Source: Neodontobutis hainanensis (Eukaryota; Chordata; Actinopteri; Gobiiformes; Odontobutidae). From it: a stretch of DNA of 64,000 bases. The DNA is taken from assembly GCA_024349245.1 (NCBI GenBank), contig JALDNG010000048.1, positions 7,416,501-7,480,500 on the forward strand, written 5' to 3'. A model generated the notes under the pieces. It had not been told where the DNA came from, searched no databases, and saw only the letters and a list, made by a program, of their open reading frames with translations. The translations under genes were made by a program, and so were the position numbers. The first letter of the stretch is position 1; every line of letters starts with the position of its first letter. Of this stretch, positions 1 to 13,200 are shown one piece after another.

Positions 1-904
1 GTCTTCATTACTTGAACCAAACGATGCTGTAATGAATTGACCCGTTAGCCTAAAACAATGAGAGGTGGAATGTACTCCGGTTCAAGTGGCGATAAAGAAG
101 AAATGGTCTTATGTAACCCACCTGTATGGGGTGATGACTGGTCTATGTAGAAAATGCACCTAAATACCGAAATAAATACCGTTTCCTTTTGTTCCCATGC
201 ACACAATACTTCAATTTGTCCTCGTATTTCATTTCCAGTGCCGTCCTGTTACACTTACGTGAGAGCAGAACTCCCCGCCCCAGAGGCAGCTCATTTCAGC
301 CTGCTTTGTAAACCGTGAGTGTCTTTGACAGAGCGCTGAGACACCGAGACCTCTGCACTGCTCGGCTCAGAGTTAATTACAAGGATTATTCGTCTCCTTA
401 TTGTCCCTTTAAGCCCCGTGGAGCCAGGTACCAAAACACGCCGTGCATCAGCAGTAACGCTCGGGCCAAGAAAGTGGCTTCGTGGATTAGGACTAGTGCA
501 TTACTCTGCATTAAGTTCTTATGTTGACAATTTGAACGTTGGGAAGTCATGTTTTATTCCAGCAGTGTATTTAAAACGCAAAGCCTTTGCACAATAGTTT
601 GTTTTGTCAATGAAAGCTAGACTTTGGAGTCCAATCCTGAAGGTCCATTTTAATGATTTGATGTTCGAATGTTTGAACATTACTAACCAATTGCAACAGT
701 GGTTTTTCAATAGCAATGGTTGTTAACATGGATATACAGTATATATTTAGATTTCTCGAATTAAAAAAATATGTTTTTGATAAATATGCCATATGGGCAA
801 AACGTTATGTTGAGGGGCCTCCAGGTAGGTTCCGACGAATGACATTGCACCCTAACATATTTAAACTCTTGATTCTTTTCAGTATGTCATCACATGATCT
901 GTCA
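1..904. other. intergenic, no recognisable feature
   Basis: This is AT-rich single-copy-looking sequence. The only open frames are short chance frames. I see no exon, RNA gene or repeat family here. Confidence 0.6.
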
Positions 905-1118
905 TCTTCACCCGGTCCTCTCCAGGTACTCTGGCTTCCTCCCATCGACCAAACACATGCATGTGTAGGTTAATTGGAAAATCTAAAGTCTGTCTCTAAA
1001 TGTCAGCCCTGCGACTAACTGGCCACTGTCCAGGGTGTACCCCGCCTCAGGCCCAAAGCTGCTGGGATAGGCTCCAGTCACCCATGACCCCTACTGGGAC
1101 TAAGCGGTAGAAAGTAAT
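905..1118 (+). repeat. interspersed SINE-like repeat, copy 1
   Basis: It contains the tell-tale fish repeat phrases TGTCAGCCCTGCGACTAACT, GGTGTACCCCGCCT and GCTGGGATAGGCTCCAG, ending in AAGCGGTAGAAA and an AAT-rich tail. An inverted, near-identical copy lies at 62,655-62,880, and partial copies lie near 23,400 and 35,450. It is a nonautonomous, long-dead element with no coding. Confidence 0.8.
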
Positions 1119-1496
1119 AATAATAAAATGTATATACTTTTGGAAACATTTTAGAGTAGGGGGCACACTGTATTTAGACATAAACTCATTAGGGTTAAGG
1201 TTAGGGTTCGGAGTCTTCGGTTAAAGTTAGGATGTAAACATGATTATTCCTGGTGATTCATTAGAGTTTAATGCATGTACAAATGCATTAGTTAATATAA
1301 ATTGTCAATGCTAAATTTATCATTTTTATCTACTTTAACTTACACAATATTGGATTTTAATTTCTATTCTACAGAAGCAAATATGTTTTATCAGATTTTG
1401 AATTATGAATGCATGTCAACTTCTAACACTTGACTTTTTGATGCTGAAAAAAAGTGTCACGTAAGTTTCAGGATGTCATTTTCAGTTTGTTTTTAT

Positions 1497-1756
1497 AGAG
1501 GCGCAGTGGCTCAGTGGTGGTCCTTCAAGGTAGGCGGTTCGATTCCCTCTCTCCTCACAGTTCATACTGTCATTGTTTCCTTGGGCAAGACACTCAACCC
1601 ACCTTGCCTCCAGTGACACAGCACTGTATGAATATGTGTGATTGTTGCTCTGAATGTTGGACAACAGATGGAAATTAGCTCAAATCTGGCATGTTTACAT
1701 TCATGTGGTTGTGTCTCATGTTCATTAACATGCACTGTCCAAATCAAATAAATTAT
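1497..1756 (+). repeat. tRNA-derived SINE
   Basis: Internal RNA polymerase III promoter parts are visible: A box TGGCTCAGTGG (1,507-1,517) and B box GGTTCGATTCC (1,536-1,546), 18 bases apart as in tRNA. A central phrase CCTTGGGCAAGACACTCAAC, common in fish SINEs, and a tail running into an ATT microsatellite follow. The tRNA part is too diverged to fold as a functional tRNA. Confidence 0.75.
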
Positions 1757-1773
1757 TATTATTATTATTAGTT

Positions 1774-1844
<71 letters not shown>
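1753..1844. repeat. (ATT)n then (AAT)n microsatellite
   Basis: About six ATT units are followed by AGTTGT and then more than 20 AAT units. The two runs are complementary, so part of the array can fold back. It sits at the 3' tail of the SINE. Confidence 0.9.
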
Positions 1845-4800
1845 CAGTGATTTACATTTCTGGAGAAAAATTCACCTTTTAAAAATGAGTCATATATTTT
1901 TGAGTCCTAAAATTCCATAGGTCAAATTCAGAGTCTAAAATTCAAAATGTTCACATGAAATGTCCACAAAATTAAGGCATAAGCAATCGATGCTGCGTGA
2001 AGTAAAACCAACCACCAGCCATCTTCCCTTACTTTTGTTTTTAAAGGGTTATTTACATGTGATATCCAAAACACAAAGAATATAAAAGACAATACATTTA
2101 TGTAATTTTCAAAGTACCTGACCAAAGTGCTTGTGGTTTGGGTTAATTGCCTCAATGGCCTATCACATTTTAGGATTTTAAAATATATGAATCAATTTTT
2201 TTAAAAGGTATTTTTTTTTTTTATATTATGAAATTTGAATCACTAAAAAAAATACAAAAAATTAGATACTGAAACTTTAGAGACTACAATTCAGAGGCAA
2301 AATGTTTAGACACTTTTTTCAGCATTATAAAGTCAATGTTTGAATGTCACATGCATTTCTAATTCAAAATCTAATGAAACATATTTGCTTCCATAATATT
2401 TCCAGGTTACACTTTGTCAATTTTTTTTCTTTTTTCTCTCCAGTGAAAACAGTATATAGTCAATCAAAAAAAAAACTTACCTACTTAACCAATGAACATA
2501 TAATGTGAATAGGCAATAATTAGTCTCAATGACTTTGGCCTTGCATGCAACACTCATAGAAACACATTTATCACTTTTCTGTTTTAGTATTAAAAGGTTT
2601 GGTTCTAATGACTTTCCCTAATGGTACTTAACCCACTGAACTGACTCATTTTATTATTTGTCTAAATCAGCGATATCCTTTGGTACTTTTAATTGACCTT
2701 CATTTTTCTCGGTCCACTTTACACAAATTATCCCCATAAAGAAGTCCATTTCCCTAAAGTTTAGTTGGAGTTATACTAAACGATGAATGAGTCTCTGGTG
2801 AGTCCAAGGCAGATGGCATTGAGCGGGAATCCCCTCGTAAGCACAAATTATTAAATGCTTCCCCAGCGAGACGTGGAGGGAAACGGCCATCATCTGCTAC
2901 GGCGCATTTGAGCAAATTGTCCGCAGTGTTGTGTGTCTGCGTGGGAGTACATTGTTGGAGCAATTGAGTAAATGGGCAGTTAATTGCTTTTGCAGAGAGC
3001 TTTCATTTTGACAGGGATAAACAGATTTCTTTGTCTGGCAGCGTCAAACACGACGCAGATTGTCGAAAGTGAACTGACTCAAGCAAAACATTTTACCCAT
3101 GACTAAAGTCCTGCTTCAAGGGATTTGGTGCCTTCAAGATGAGACAACATGCTCGCTAAATTTTGAGTGAAAAACTGCCAATACTTCCAATATTTTGTGT
3201 ACCCCAAAACAATTTTTTCTATTTTGTGTTTCTGAAACTTTGGTTTTGTTGTGTTGGAGCCTCAAACTGTATATAAAGATGGACAGAAGTATAATTTTAC
3301 AAGCTCATAAAAATAATATGTGTTATAACAATTAAGAATTTCATGCCGGGAAAAATGATCACAAATGTAGCTTGTACGTAGCCTTTATATATTTATTTTT
3401 CAAATGATGGGCCTTACTGAAAGGTAGAACATTTTCTCTTAATTTTGTTGTTTTTGTTGGGGATTCTTTATATATATTTTGTTTCTCTGCACCACATGGT
3501 ACGCACTCCTCAAGGTGAGAAATGTCATGGACAAATGCTAACACAAAGAAGTCAAATGGGCATAAACCGAGTTGGGTAAAATATTGGAGTTGTAGTTTTT
3601 CAGCTGTTTTAGCAGTTTCAGCTTGAAAACTACACTTGCAAATGACTTCATCTACTTAAAAAAAAGGATAACTCTGCAAGTACACTCTCCCAAGTCCATG
3701 CAAAGCTAAATGATGGCATCAAATAAACCAAATCAATGAGATAACATCTAGCTCGGTGTTTTGTCTGAGAAAACAATGTGTCCAAATACATGCACAAGTT
3801 AAGCCGAGCGATCAATTCAACTGCATTGTCTCGCTTTTAAATCGATGATGTAAACTCCTTCCATCTCCATTGTTTCACCAGCAGCCAGCTCAATTACTTT
3901 TCAAATTCGGCAAAACCTTGACTGAAAAGCCTTAAACTCCGACCGTCAATCACCATGCCTTGCTGTTTTTACCGCCACGTTTGATGTGCTCCTAAAGGCT
4001 TATTTTTTGCTGCTGCCAGCTCGTGGATTCGCCGGATCAATGAGGTGAGTATTTGAAATGAAAAGATGGTGCAGTCTTTTGAAAACAGGGTCAATAAGGG
4101 GGATTTTCTTTCGGAGGAACTTGTACTATTCTCTGCGGGTTGATTCTGAGCAGGCAGAATCACAATGAGTCAGAGTCAGAGTTTAAAATGCTGCAGTGAG
4201 AAAGAAGGCAGCTCCAGAGCAGGTTTAAAGAGAAAAGGTTAAAAGTAGGTTATGTGAAGGTGCAACACGGGTCACTCACACATGAAATAAAATAAATGGC
4301 CATTCAGAGTTTGTGAAGGGACATTAACTATGATGACTAATGATGAATTGTAAAAGGCTTTCAGGATCTTTTAAACCTAGTATTATTGGAGCCAGATTTT
4401 TACAATCTAAGGCAGCTACTACAAAGTACAGATGATGTCATCAGTTGACGTCAGTCTTCATTTACAATCTTGAATACTCTACTCTAAAACAAGATCCCCT
4501 CTCTTCACGTCAGTTTTTTTTGGAACATCACATGAAATGGTCAAGGTTTTTCTTCTCAAATTGATGATATGCTTGTCCAAGTGCGTCCAGAGGGAGTTTA
4601 CTGTGTGTCTGTTGGTAGTGCCCCCTCAAAATCCAACTTGAATCAGACAAGACCAATTCTTTAGAAGAGAAGAACTCAGATGGCTGGCCAGGCAAAGACA
4701 GAATAAAAATGCTTGCAATTTTGTGACTGATTTCGAGTCCAACAACACTAAATCCACCGAGGTAATCATTTCTGTTCTGGACATGTCATCACGCTGCATC

Positions 4801-7800
4801 CGTCCGACAGAAGCCAGTCTCTGTGTCTCATCACGGGGCATAATGTGTTGTCTTTCTCTGTGGCTGGCCGGGCTTCAGAGAGACGGCACACAGACGGCTC
4901 TTTGACTGCGGCGCTGATGCTATCGTCGCTGACTGCACAGGCCCGCCATTGTTTCGACTCCTCTCCCACTCTCCGCTCGTCTCTGATCCAACTCTCCAGG
5001 TTTCCCGTTGCTTGTGGAATTTTTCAAACATGGGCATAATGAGAGGTGTAAATCAAGCCAGAGAAAATCAGCAGTTTGCAGCGATCCTCGGGGGACGTGA
5101 GAGAATAAAGAGAAGATTTACAAAGCTCCCAAAACAAGAAGACAATGAGGCTTACCTCATCTGTTGATGGAAAGGTAAAGAGAAGTGGAGGGAATTTATG
5201 GCAGATCTACAGTGGGAACATTTCATCTGCACTTTTGGCCCATGTTTACACTTGGATCAACAAACTAGAGTAGATTTAAGCTACTAAATCAGTGTGTGAG
5301 CTTATTCATATCAACAGTGTTTCTTGAACCTTTTTATTTGAGATGGTTTGGCTTTTGGTCTTCACCTCTGAAATTTTCATGTTTGTGCTGTGACTTTCCA
5401 ACTTTTGGAGAGTTATTAAATTGAGATGTCCCTCCAGCTTTTTTTTAATCATGGTCTGATCTATGATAATGACCATGACCATCTGGTTCTAATGCACTTT
5501 CAAAAAAGGTTTTTTAAAAAACTTTTTTTTTAAAGTATTAAACCACATAACCTCAGATCAAGAATGTAGGAGCTAATGGGTTAAATGTCTCCAGGTGTTA
5601 AAGTAATAAAGGATGAGTAGAAAATGAGTGAGAACTATGACATTCTAACAAATCTAAATTTGTGTGGGATGAAATGGAGCATGGCAACGTGTATTGTTCT
5701 CCAACAACACATGAGGGCTAATGACCAGGATGTAAATACCAGTGTTTGTGTTATTGCTTTACATCTTTACTTTAAATCAGTGGCTTGCACTGTTTTAAAA
5801 AGGCTAACATTTTCAAACATTTTCAGACTTTTGCAGTACAGCTAAAGTATGCACAATCTTGCTGTGATAGACTAACCTGACTTACCTGACTTGAGTTACA
5901 CAGAATCTTGTGGGAGGGCTTGCACAGAAAGTGTTTGGAAAGAGCTAAAAGATTTTTTTAAAAGTGGCAGGTGATTGGATGAACTACCTGACAGTAACAA
6001 ATACTCCCAAAACTGCCATTGCTGCCACACCATTGGTCAGAACCGGCAGCAGGTTACAAATCAACACTTGGAGCAGTACAAGATGGATTCCAGTGAGTTT
6101 GTGAAATGCAAGATTCTCGTTGAATTCAACACAGACAAGAAGATTTTGGCAAATGATTGAATGCACGTGTGTGCAGTCAGTGTGTGGATAGAGAACATAA
6201 ACACCACATATAGAACCCAGAGTTATACTTTTTTTATGGATAAGGAAGAAGGTTTTACAAACCTGGGCATCCTCATCAAACACTGTTGAACTCAGATCTA
6301 CCATAACAGATTAGCATGGGCAATGCAAAATCTGTAAAACCTTCAATAAGGCAAAAGCACCATAGATTTTATACAAATGCATTTCAGTTAAAGTAACACA
6401 CTCCTACGTTTTGGGGTCTATCAAAAACGATGTGACGACTATAGTTTTTTTAGCATCTTTTGTAAATAATAAGGTTTTGGTGATTTACTACTGTAAATTC
6501 TTGTGTTTCCAATAACTTTGCATTTGAATTTTCCTGTTGGCTCAAGTCGGGCTCAGATGGAGCGGTTTAGTGACACACACACACTTTTTTAAATGCAGCT
6601 GCTTTTCTGAAGTTAAAACATGTAAACTTATTCTTGCAGACCTCAAAGAGCATGAATGGAAACATAAGTCTAAAACCGGGGACTTTTAACGAAATTCAGG
6701 AATAGATCCGTTCCATATGGATTAAAGTGACTTTGATTTGTGCAGTGTTTTATGTCAACAGCTGATTGCTCTCACCACTCGCATACATTACTCAGAAACA
6801 CAAAAGGCCGCTCTATAAGTAGCTTTAGTAATCTGAGTTATGAGTCTTGCACCGGAGAGATCCCCTTGCTGCGCATTTATCAGGCATGTCTGCAGCCCTT
6901 ACACGCCTTTGATGCAACATTATTTATATGTATGAGCCCACACCACCTCCCAGAGAGCCCATTTAAATTCACATTTAAACTGGGTTATACTGGGCTGATA
7001 TCTGCGGAGAGTGTCACCGTGAGAAATGAGGCGAGTTATTAGCCCTCACGCGCATATTTTTACCAAGAGGCATTTATTATTGTGACATGAACGACGCATC
7101 TCCTAAATTGAATGCAACTGTAGAACATTTTCAGAAACTTTAAGTAGTATATTTTGGAGAGTTATGTATCATCATTTGATTATACTGTCTTCTGTTATAG
7201 TGCTTTGTAGCCTTTCATGAGATAAAAACAATATGAAACAGCTTTTAGGCAAAAAAGCCCACCTGGTAGAGTTTGCAATTTTCTTCTACATGTGACAGAA
7301 AAACGTTTAACTCACCTTAAACCTAATTTACACCAAATCAACAGCAGGAGGTTACGGCGGTGTTGTGTCACCCGCGTGTAAACTGCTTTCTGTTTGAGTC
7401 AGTCTAAGATGAAAAGACACCTGTGCGCTCTCCTAACTGTCACATTGTAGTCAGTCTGATAATTTACATTGGTGACGACTCAGACACGTCCCTGGAACCA
7501 CCCGACGCTCCGCTATCAATAGGTTGGACTTCAATTTTTTTGAGTTACAGTGGGAAAACACAGGAAATATCATCAGTTGCGTGCATATATTGACAACAAA
7601 GTTATGTGAACTACAATTTATTAACTTGGGACAAAAGGGCATTTGTCAACAAAAATAACCAATTCAGAATAAAAATAAGAAGATTTAGGCAAATGGCAAA
7701 TACCCAAATATGTGTCTGTTGTGAGTGGAAGATAAATAAAAGTGTATAAAAGCAAAATAAGTTTTGGGAAAAAGGACCAAAACACGGACAAAATGAAAGC

Positions 7801-8534
7801 AAAGTACAGACAGGAGGTTCTGTCTGCAGTTGAATACATATCTGAGGTAGAGATAAATGAGCCTTAACTTATCCTTTGTGGATATAAACATTGCAACATT
7901 AGCTTATAGGGACATTGAAAGTGTGGACCCAACCGCTAACAAAAAATACTTTGTTGGCTTTCTTTTTTTGTTTAGTCTATGGGCGTTGTGAGGCATAGGC
8001 GGTTCTACACACGGCCCTATAAGGGCCCATGCCTGACAGCAATATTATATTTATGGATTTTGTGCAATTATATGCCCTTAAGTGGTGGAGTTGCACTCCC
8101 CTTAAAAATCAGAGCGCATAGGTTGCCGGGACTGATGATCATAAATCATTTACAAAAGAAGAATGAAGAAACAAGAAAGTGTCCGAAAGACAGAAGAGAA
8201 GGCAAGTAAAATTGTTCTTCTCATGTCATTATCAGAGCAGGGATTCTTTCTTCAGGCTACAATCAGTGTGGACTTATTAGCGAGACAAAACAGGGATGCG
8301 ATGTGAAAAAAAAAGTTGTGTTCCACTCTCAGATATAATTTTAAACTAGTTTTTATTTTTATTGTAAAGTAATATAGCAGCATGTCGATTTAACTTGGCC
8401 GTTGTATTTTGTTTCTCTCTCTTTAGAAATCAAATGAAGAAAAAAATATATTATTTTGTCCCATTTTCTCTCGCCTTAGTCCTAAAATACGTGCACACGT
8501 TCAGGCTATGGCTCTCTCACAGCCTCTCCCCGAC
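1845..8534. other. intergenic flank
   Basis: There is no coding exon. GC-richer, complex blocks that could be conserved noncoding elements lie at about 2,750-3,070, 3,820-3,960, 4,720-5,100 and 6,740-7,060. The rest is AT-rich. Confidence 0.6.
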
Positions 8535-8539
8535 TCAAC

Positions 8540-8890
8540 CTGTGCACTAAATCAGTAAACCTTTTGGCTTTTTGAAGCTATTCCTTTTACATAATTAGGC
8601 GTTCAGTAGTGCTTTGCCTCATTTTATTTCACACAACAGGCAAAGGCAAATAAACAGAAAGAGACTCACACTTGCTTTGCAAACTCTGGTGACGCACCTT
8701 GTTCCTCTTTCTCTCTCGGCCCACGCCCTGACGACGCTGCACACTTAATTATCAGAGTCTGTGGCTTTTATTCACTATTTCTATGAGACAGTTAGGCTTT
8801 CTAAAGTGCATCGTCTCACTTTACATCACAAACCAAACCAGCAACAGCAAATAAACAGAAAGACTCGCATCTGTGCGCCTTTACGCACGC
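8540..8890. repeat. diverged direct duplication (two approx. 160-bp copies)
   Basis: Copy A (about 8,540-8,700) and copy B (about 8,735-8,890) share the order of several blocks: TGCAC.CTTAAT-like start, TTAGGC.TTC, a TTTCACA/TTTACATCACA block, then GCAAATAAACAGAAAGA and ACTC.CA. The offset is near 195 bases. Both end in GC-rich CGCAC-type sequence. Confidence 0.6.
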
Positions 8891-8899
8891 TGTGTTTGA

Positions 8900-10180
8900 T
8901 CTGACTCAACCAAAGGGACCATCTCATCAGACACAAAAAATTGGTTTGAAAAACATAAGCAGTCATTTAGCACTGTTTGCTCACTGTGTGACAAGTTCAA
9001 CAGGTTTTAGGGACAAGAGAGCCAACCGCTCACCAAATTTAAAGTCTTTCAGACAAATGTCCCAACAGGGCTGACAAAGCAATAGTGTAATTGAAACATT
9101 TACGGCACTTTCTTTGTTTCAACTGTATCTGTAGGTTCAGGTCTCCTGTCACCTCCTTAAACCAACAAGGTCCTAAAGACTCCAATGTTGAATAAAAAAA
9201 TAAATTCAGGATTCTGTGAGTAATTATATTTCTGCAAACGTGAGTTAAGACACAGCAAAGGTTTAGATCTGATGGAAGTGTAAAAACAGGAATGAAATAC
9301 ATTTTTATGGTGTTGAAAAAAGACTCAGACCTGTAAAGTCTGATGTATGGCTCAATGAATATTGTACATTTATTGAGATTCCTGCGTTCTGTTAAGTATT
9401 GACATTGAGCTTTGCAATAATAAGTTTGCAATACATTATGCATTTGTTTGAGGGCGGTGCCCTTTTTTAATGTAAGAGCAACAGCCCCTCAGAATGTCAG
9501 TACATCCCGCTGACAGACCCTTGCATGAATGTAGTAATGTGAAGCTTATAGTTTATTTATTGTAATCACATTTTCCAGGATATCTTCATTTTTGCTTTTT
9601 GAATGTGCCCCTCTCACATGCGTTCCTCTGTCTCTCCCGTTATTTTTTGTTTAAATGTGGCATTGTTAATTGTGCCTGTCTTGGGAAATACAAAGTTCTC
9701 AGAGAACTGCCTTCTCGATACATGTGTGTCCAAATTAGTGCTGGAATGTCCCCCTCTTTGCTTGAGAATATTAACATAATGCAGATGTTGGAGCTGGACA
9801 GCGTTGAAGCACAAAAAATGATCGATCTCTCCCAAGACTGGAACCACATCTGAACAGAAGAATCAAAGCGAGGCCAGCGCCAACATCAGCAAACCCTGTC
9901 TGTGTAATCTGTTAAGTCACTTCTGTACACAGGCTTTTACGACACGCAGCAATAATCTGAGCTCTTTTATCGGACTGGGCTGTTGTCAGTGATTTATTGG
10001 TTTAGTTTTTCCATCTCTTTTTGGCTTTTGTTTATGTCTCAACTGATATTTTCTGTAAATGATAAAATATGTGTTAAAAGAGTGGCGTTTTAAATCAACA
10101 ACTTCAGTGTGACCTTGGGTAAAACCTTGCTACTGGCCAGAATTGTACAGACGGCTTTTGAACTGCAGATGGATAAGAAG
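8900..10180. other. intergenic flank
   Basis: This is AT-rich with chance open frames only, including one of 134 codons on the minus strand at 9,039-9,443 without domain features. No repeat was recognised. Confidence 0.6.
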
Positions 10181-10187
10181 TTGGCTT

Positions 10188-10219
10188 AACATAATGCATA
10201 TTTACATATGCATTATGTT
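10188..10219. repeat. perfect short palindrome
   Basis: Two perfectly complementary 14-base arms (10,188-10,201 and 10,206-10,219) are separated by TTAC. Each arm contains the POU-like core ATGCATAT. The hairpin stem stops abruptly at both ends and is too short for a microRNA precursor. Confidence 0.75.
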
Positions 10220-13200
10220 TGCAGTATATTTTAATCTAAACATTGCTTAATTTAAAAGTACAGTATATTTGCAGTTGAACTTTTGATAGTTTTCTATTGG
10301 TTACCAATAACGCAGTCAAGGTTTTAATGGATAGTACCAACCAATGTCATTCCTCTCTGTTAAACATTTACATTAAACTACATTGGAATACATTGAAACA
10401 AAGAACTTACAGTACGAGAAGGAATAAAGTTGAAAAAATACAAATTCTTTATTAATTAGAAATTAATTAGAAGCTGCTGAGTCAAATCCAGGTCTAACAT
10501 TGCATCCACAGGAAGAATTGTACAAATACTGCTGTTGAACACAAATCAGTAGGCCTACCCGTGCCGGCATGGTGGGGCAATGGTTAGCACTGCCAAATAT
10601 TTTGTTTATTTGTTCAACAAATACTTGCTTAAATTGCGCATTTTCTTTACTGGACTAGAGAGAACGTTTGGAAAGGGCAGGTACTTTAAGATGAATACTT
10701 GGAGGTGCTCTACTGATATCTGCCTTATACACATGATTGTTTTATCAAATCCAAGCAACTCCTATGACTTTAGTGCAGGAAGAAGGACCCGACATTGCTT
10801 GGTGCAGACATTATTTTACACTTTTGTTGTCACACCTAAAACATCCTTAGAACTGCCGGTGCTGCCACACCATTGGTCCAAAAAAGACGTGGTTCTCTGA
10901 GACTCAGAAGCACAATGAATTTTTGGGTTTGTGCCGCTTTTAATAAAATTGAAGTTCCTCAATGTCATTTTATTTAAGTCCAGGAATATATGTTTTAACT
11001 GCATGATAATCTTTTTTTTTTATAACAATTTGTTCTTAAACTCATTTGCAGCGGTGTACCTACAGTTCTTTACCAAACCCTCCTGTGATATCACAACTGA
11101 CCCTGGGGTCACGCCGTCTGCAGCCTGAGAGACTTGTTTATGTACTTCATAAAAGCGAAGGGAACAGGGGGAAGTATAACGTATGCAAACCCACTTTTAG
11201 TCAGGATTATTTTCACTTTAATGTAGCACACTCGAGGGAGAGGACTCCCCTCGCGCTGCTGCGCTCAGCAGTGACATTTTATTACAAGTGGCCTGCATAG
11301 GATTACATTAGTAGAGCTAGGTTATACAACATTACATGATATTTATAGAGAGCATCATGTATGATCCTAGAGACCTAACTTTTCAAGATGCACAACAAAG
11401 AGCTGCAGGGTGTTTCTGTAGGGAGCGGGCTGCATGTGAAGTTATTCATAAATGAAAAATGCACGCAGTCACAAACACACTTGGACTGACGTTGTCCTTG
11501 GATTTTGTTTCTAGTGTCGTTATTTTTGTTCATTGTTGGCGCTGTGTATAAGGATTACAGGCTCAACAAGTCCCGAGGTAATTATAAAAACGTGTTAACA
11601 GTTCAGAAGTTTAGAATATTGAAAAGTGAATAAAGGCATTGCTTGTATTCTATTGAAAAGACCAGAATGGAAGCTGTTAAAGCAAATGTCAAAGTTGACA
11701 AAAATTGCTGCAGGGCTTAAAGAGCTACTGGAAATGGCAAATATATTTAATTTGTGCCACATATTTACTTTTCAACTAGGATGTTATATATATATATATA
11801 TTATGCATGTGAGAAAAACTGGAAATAGTAATAGCAATACTAAAACAAGACCTTAAGACGTAATGTTTATTATCAAGCATTAATTGAAAATACGTGACTT
11901 TAAAATGCTCAGGTTTTTTTATTAATTTTTTATAAAGAAAGAAAAGCAGGAAAGGTCTCTAGGCTGCTGATAGGGGTGAGGTTCAGGCTGGGACGGCAAA
12001 TAAGAAAATTGGGTAGTTATGCTTTTAAGTGGTTGACTAATTTCTGAGTTTTAATTTCTCAGTAAAGCACAGGATTTTTTTTTCTGTTTGAATAAATGAG
12101 AAAGGGATCTCAATCCCACTGAGCTATGTCTGAAAGACAAAGAGACTGTTCTGTCAAAGAAACTTCAGCTTTATGTTTAAGGCACATATGAGGTGCCTGG
12201 AAGAGTGCATAACTCTGGAGGGACTCAGGTTCGACTCCCGGCCAGCTCAGGACAACAACATAAGTGGTATGATGCACTTTTATGGGATGCTTTGTATCCA
12301 TTTTTTAAACAGTGGCTAAAGTTGTTGCTGTGTTGTTCCAGGATATTGGTGAGAGGAATTCAGGGAGCAGAAGTCACAGTCGACTAACATTGTCAAAAAT
12401 TGGGTAAAAAAAAGTTTTGTTAAAACAATCTAATCTTAACTAATTCATAAGCTCAAAAAACAGTTCAGTTTAATAAATGCATGTAATTTATTTATTTATT
12501 TTTAACAAACTAATGACAAAAACTGCAATAATCCCTTTGGTATTTGAGCAGCGTTTGTTCTACTGTTCATATTTTTTATGACGGGGTGCAGATCACAAAA
12601 TAAAGTTGACTGACATAATAATCTCTCCTGACAGACACGTAATGCATCATTTCCACTTTTGTTTTGTGTCCCATTGTTTCTGAACAGCTGCTGACGCGCT
12701 GACACCGCGCATATGTCAGAACAAATGATCCGTGATGGAAGAATATGAGTGAGGTAGCACCTGAACAATGGACTGAGGCCTGTCTAGAAAGCGTTGTGAA
12801 TTACCACGCATTTCCCCTTTTTTGAGCAGGAGCTATTTACAATTTCCTGGTTTGTTCACCTTATTCTGGTCATTTAGAGTCTGCTGTTTTCTTTCCTCTC
12901 TGTTTGTGATTAGCTTCTACCCCAGCTCACCGATACTTTGGAGACACCTCATCATCAGCCAATCATACGGATCAGCGCAGATGATCCGGGCCGCGGTGCA
13001 GGGAAATAAAAACCTCTATTGTTTCACTGCTCCACGATGGACCCGACCTGTCAGCGAGCCTTTCACCAAAAACAGCTAATTCATCCATTTATATTTATGT
13101 ATGCAAAGCCCCATCCAGTCCGCCGTTAAAACAATGCAAATTAAATTGAGTTGCTTTGTTAATTTGCCTCTTTGTCTCCAAACCCGGGTCCCTTGGTTAG

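Noticed and set aside
1186..1216. TTAGGG-like interstitial telomere repeat
   Set aside because: Only two or three imperfect units (TTAGGGTTAAGGTTAGGGTT); too short and irregular.
7990..8130. GGCCCTATAAGGGCC near-palindrome as a functional site
   Set aside because: The stem is five bases with a mismatched centre, and nothing around it supports a function.
9039..9443. 134-codon minus-strand frame
   Set aside because: AT-rich, Cys/Leu/Ile-biased chance frame without motifs or neighbours.
10562..10600. Possible second tRNA-derived SINE
   Set aside because: Only the head phrase is present, without a B box, so I treated it as a fragment and did not list it as an element.
12175..12250. Possible tRNA gene
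   Set aside because: A B-box-like GGTTCGACTCC is present, but no matching A box, acceptor stem or anticodon arm can be folded. It is probably a SINE relic.
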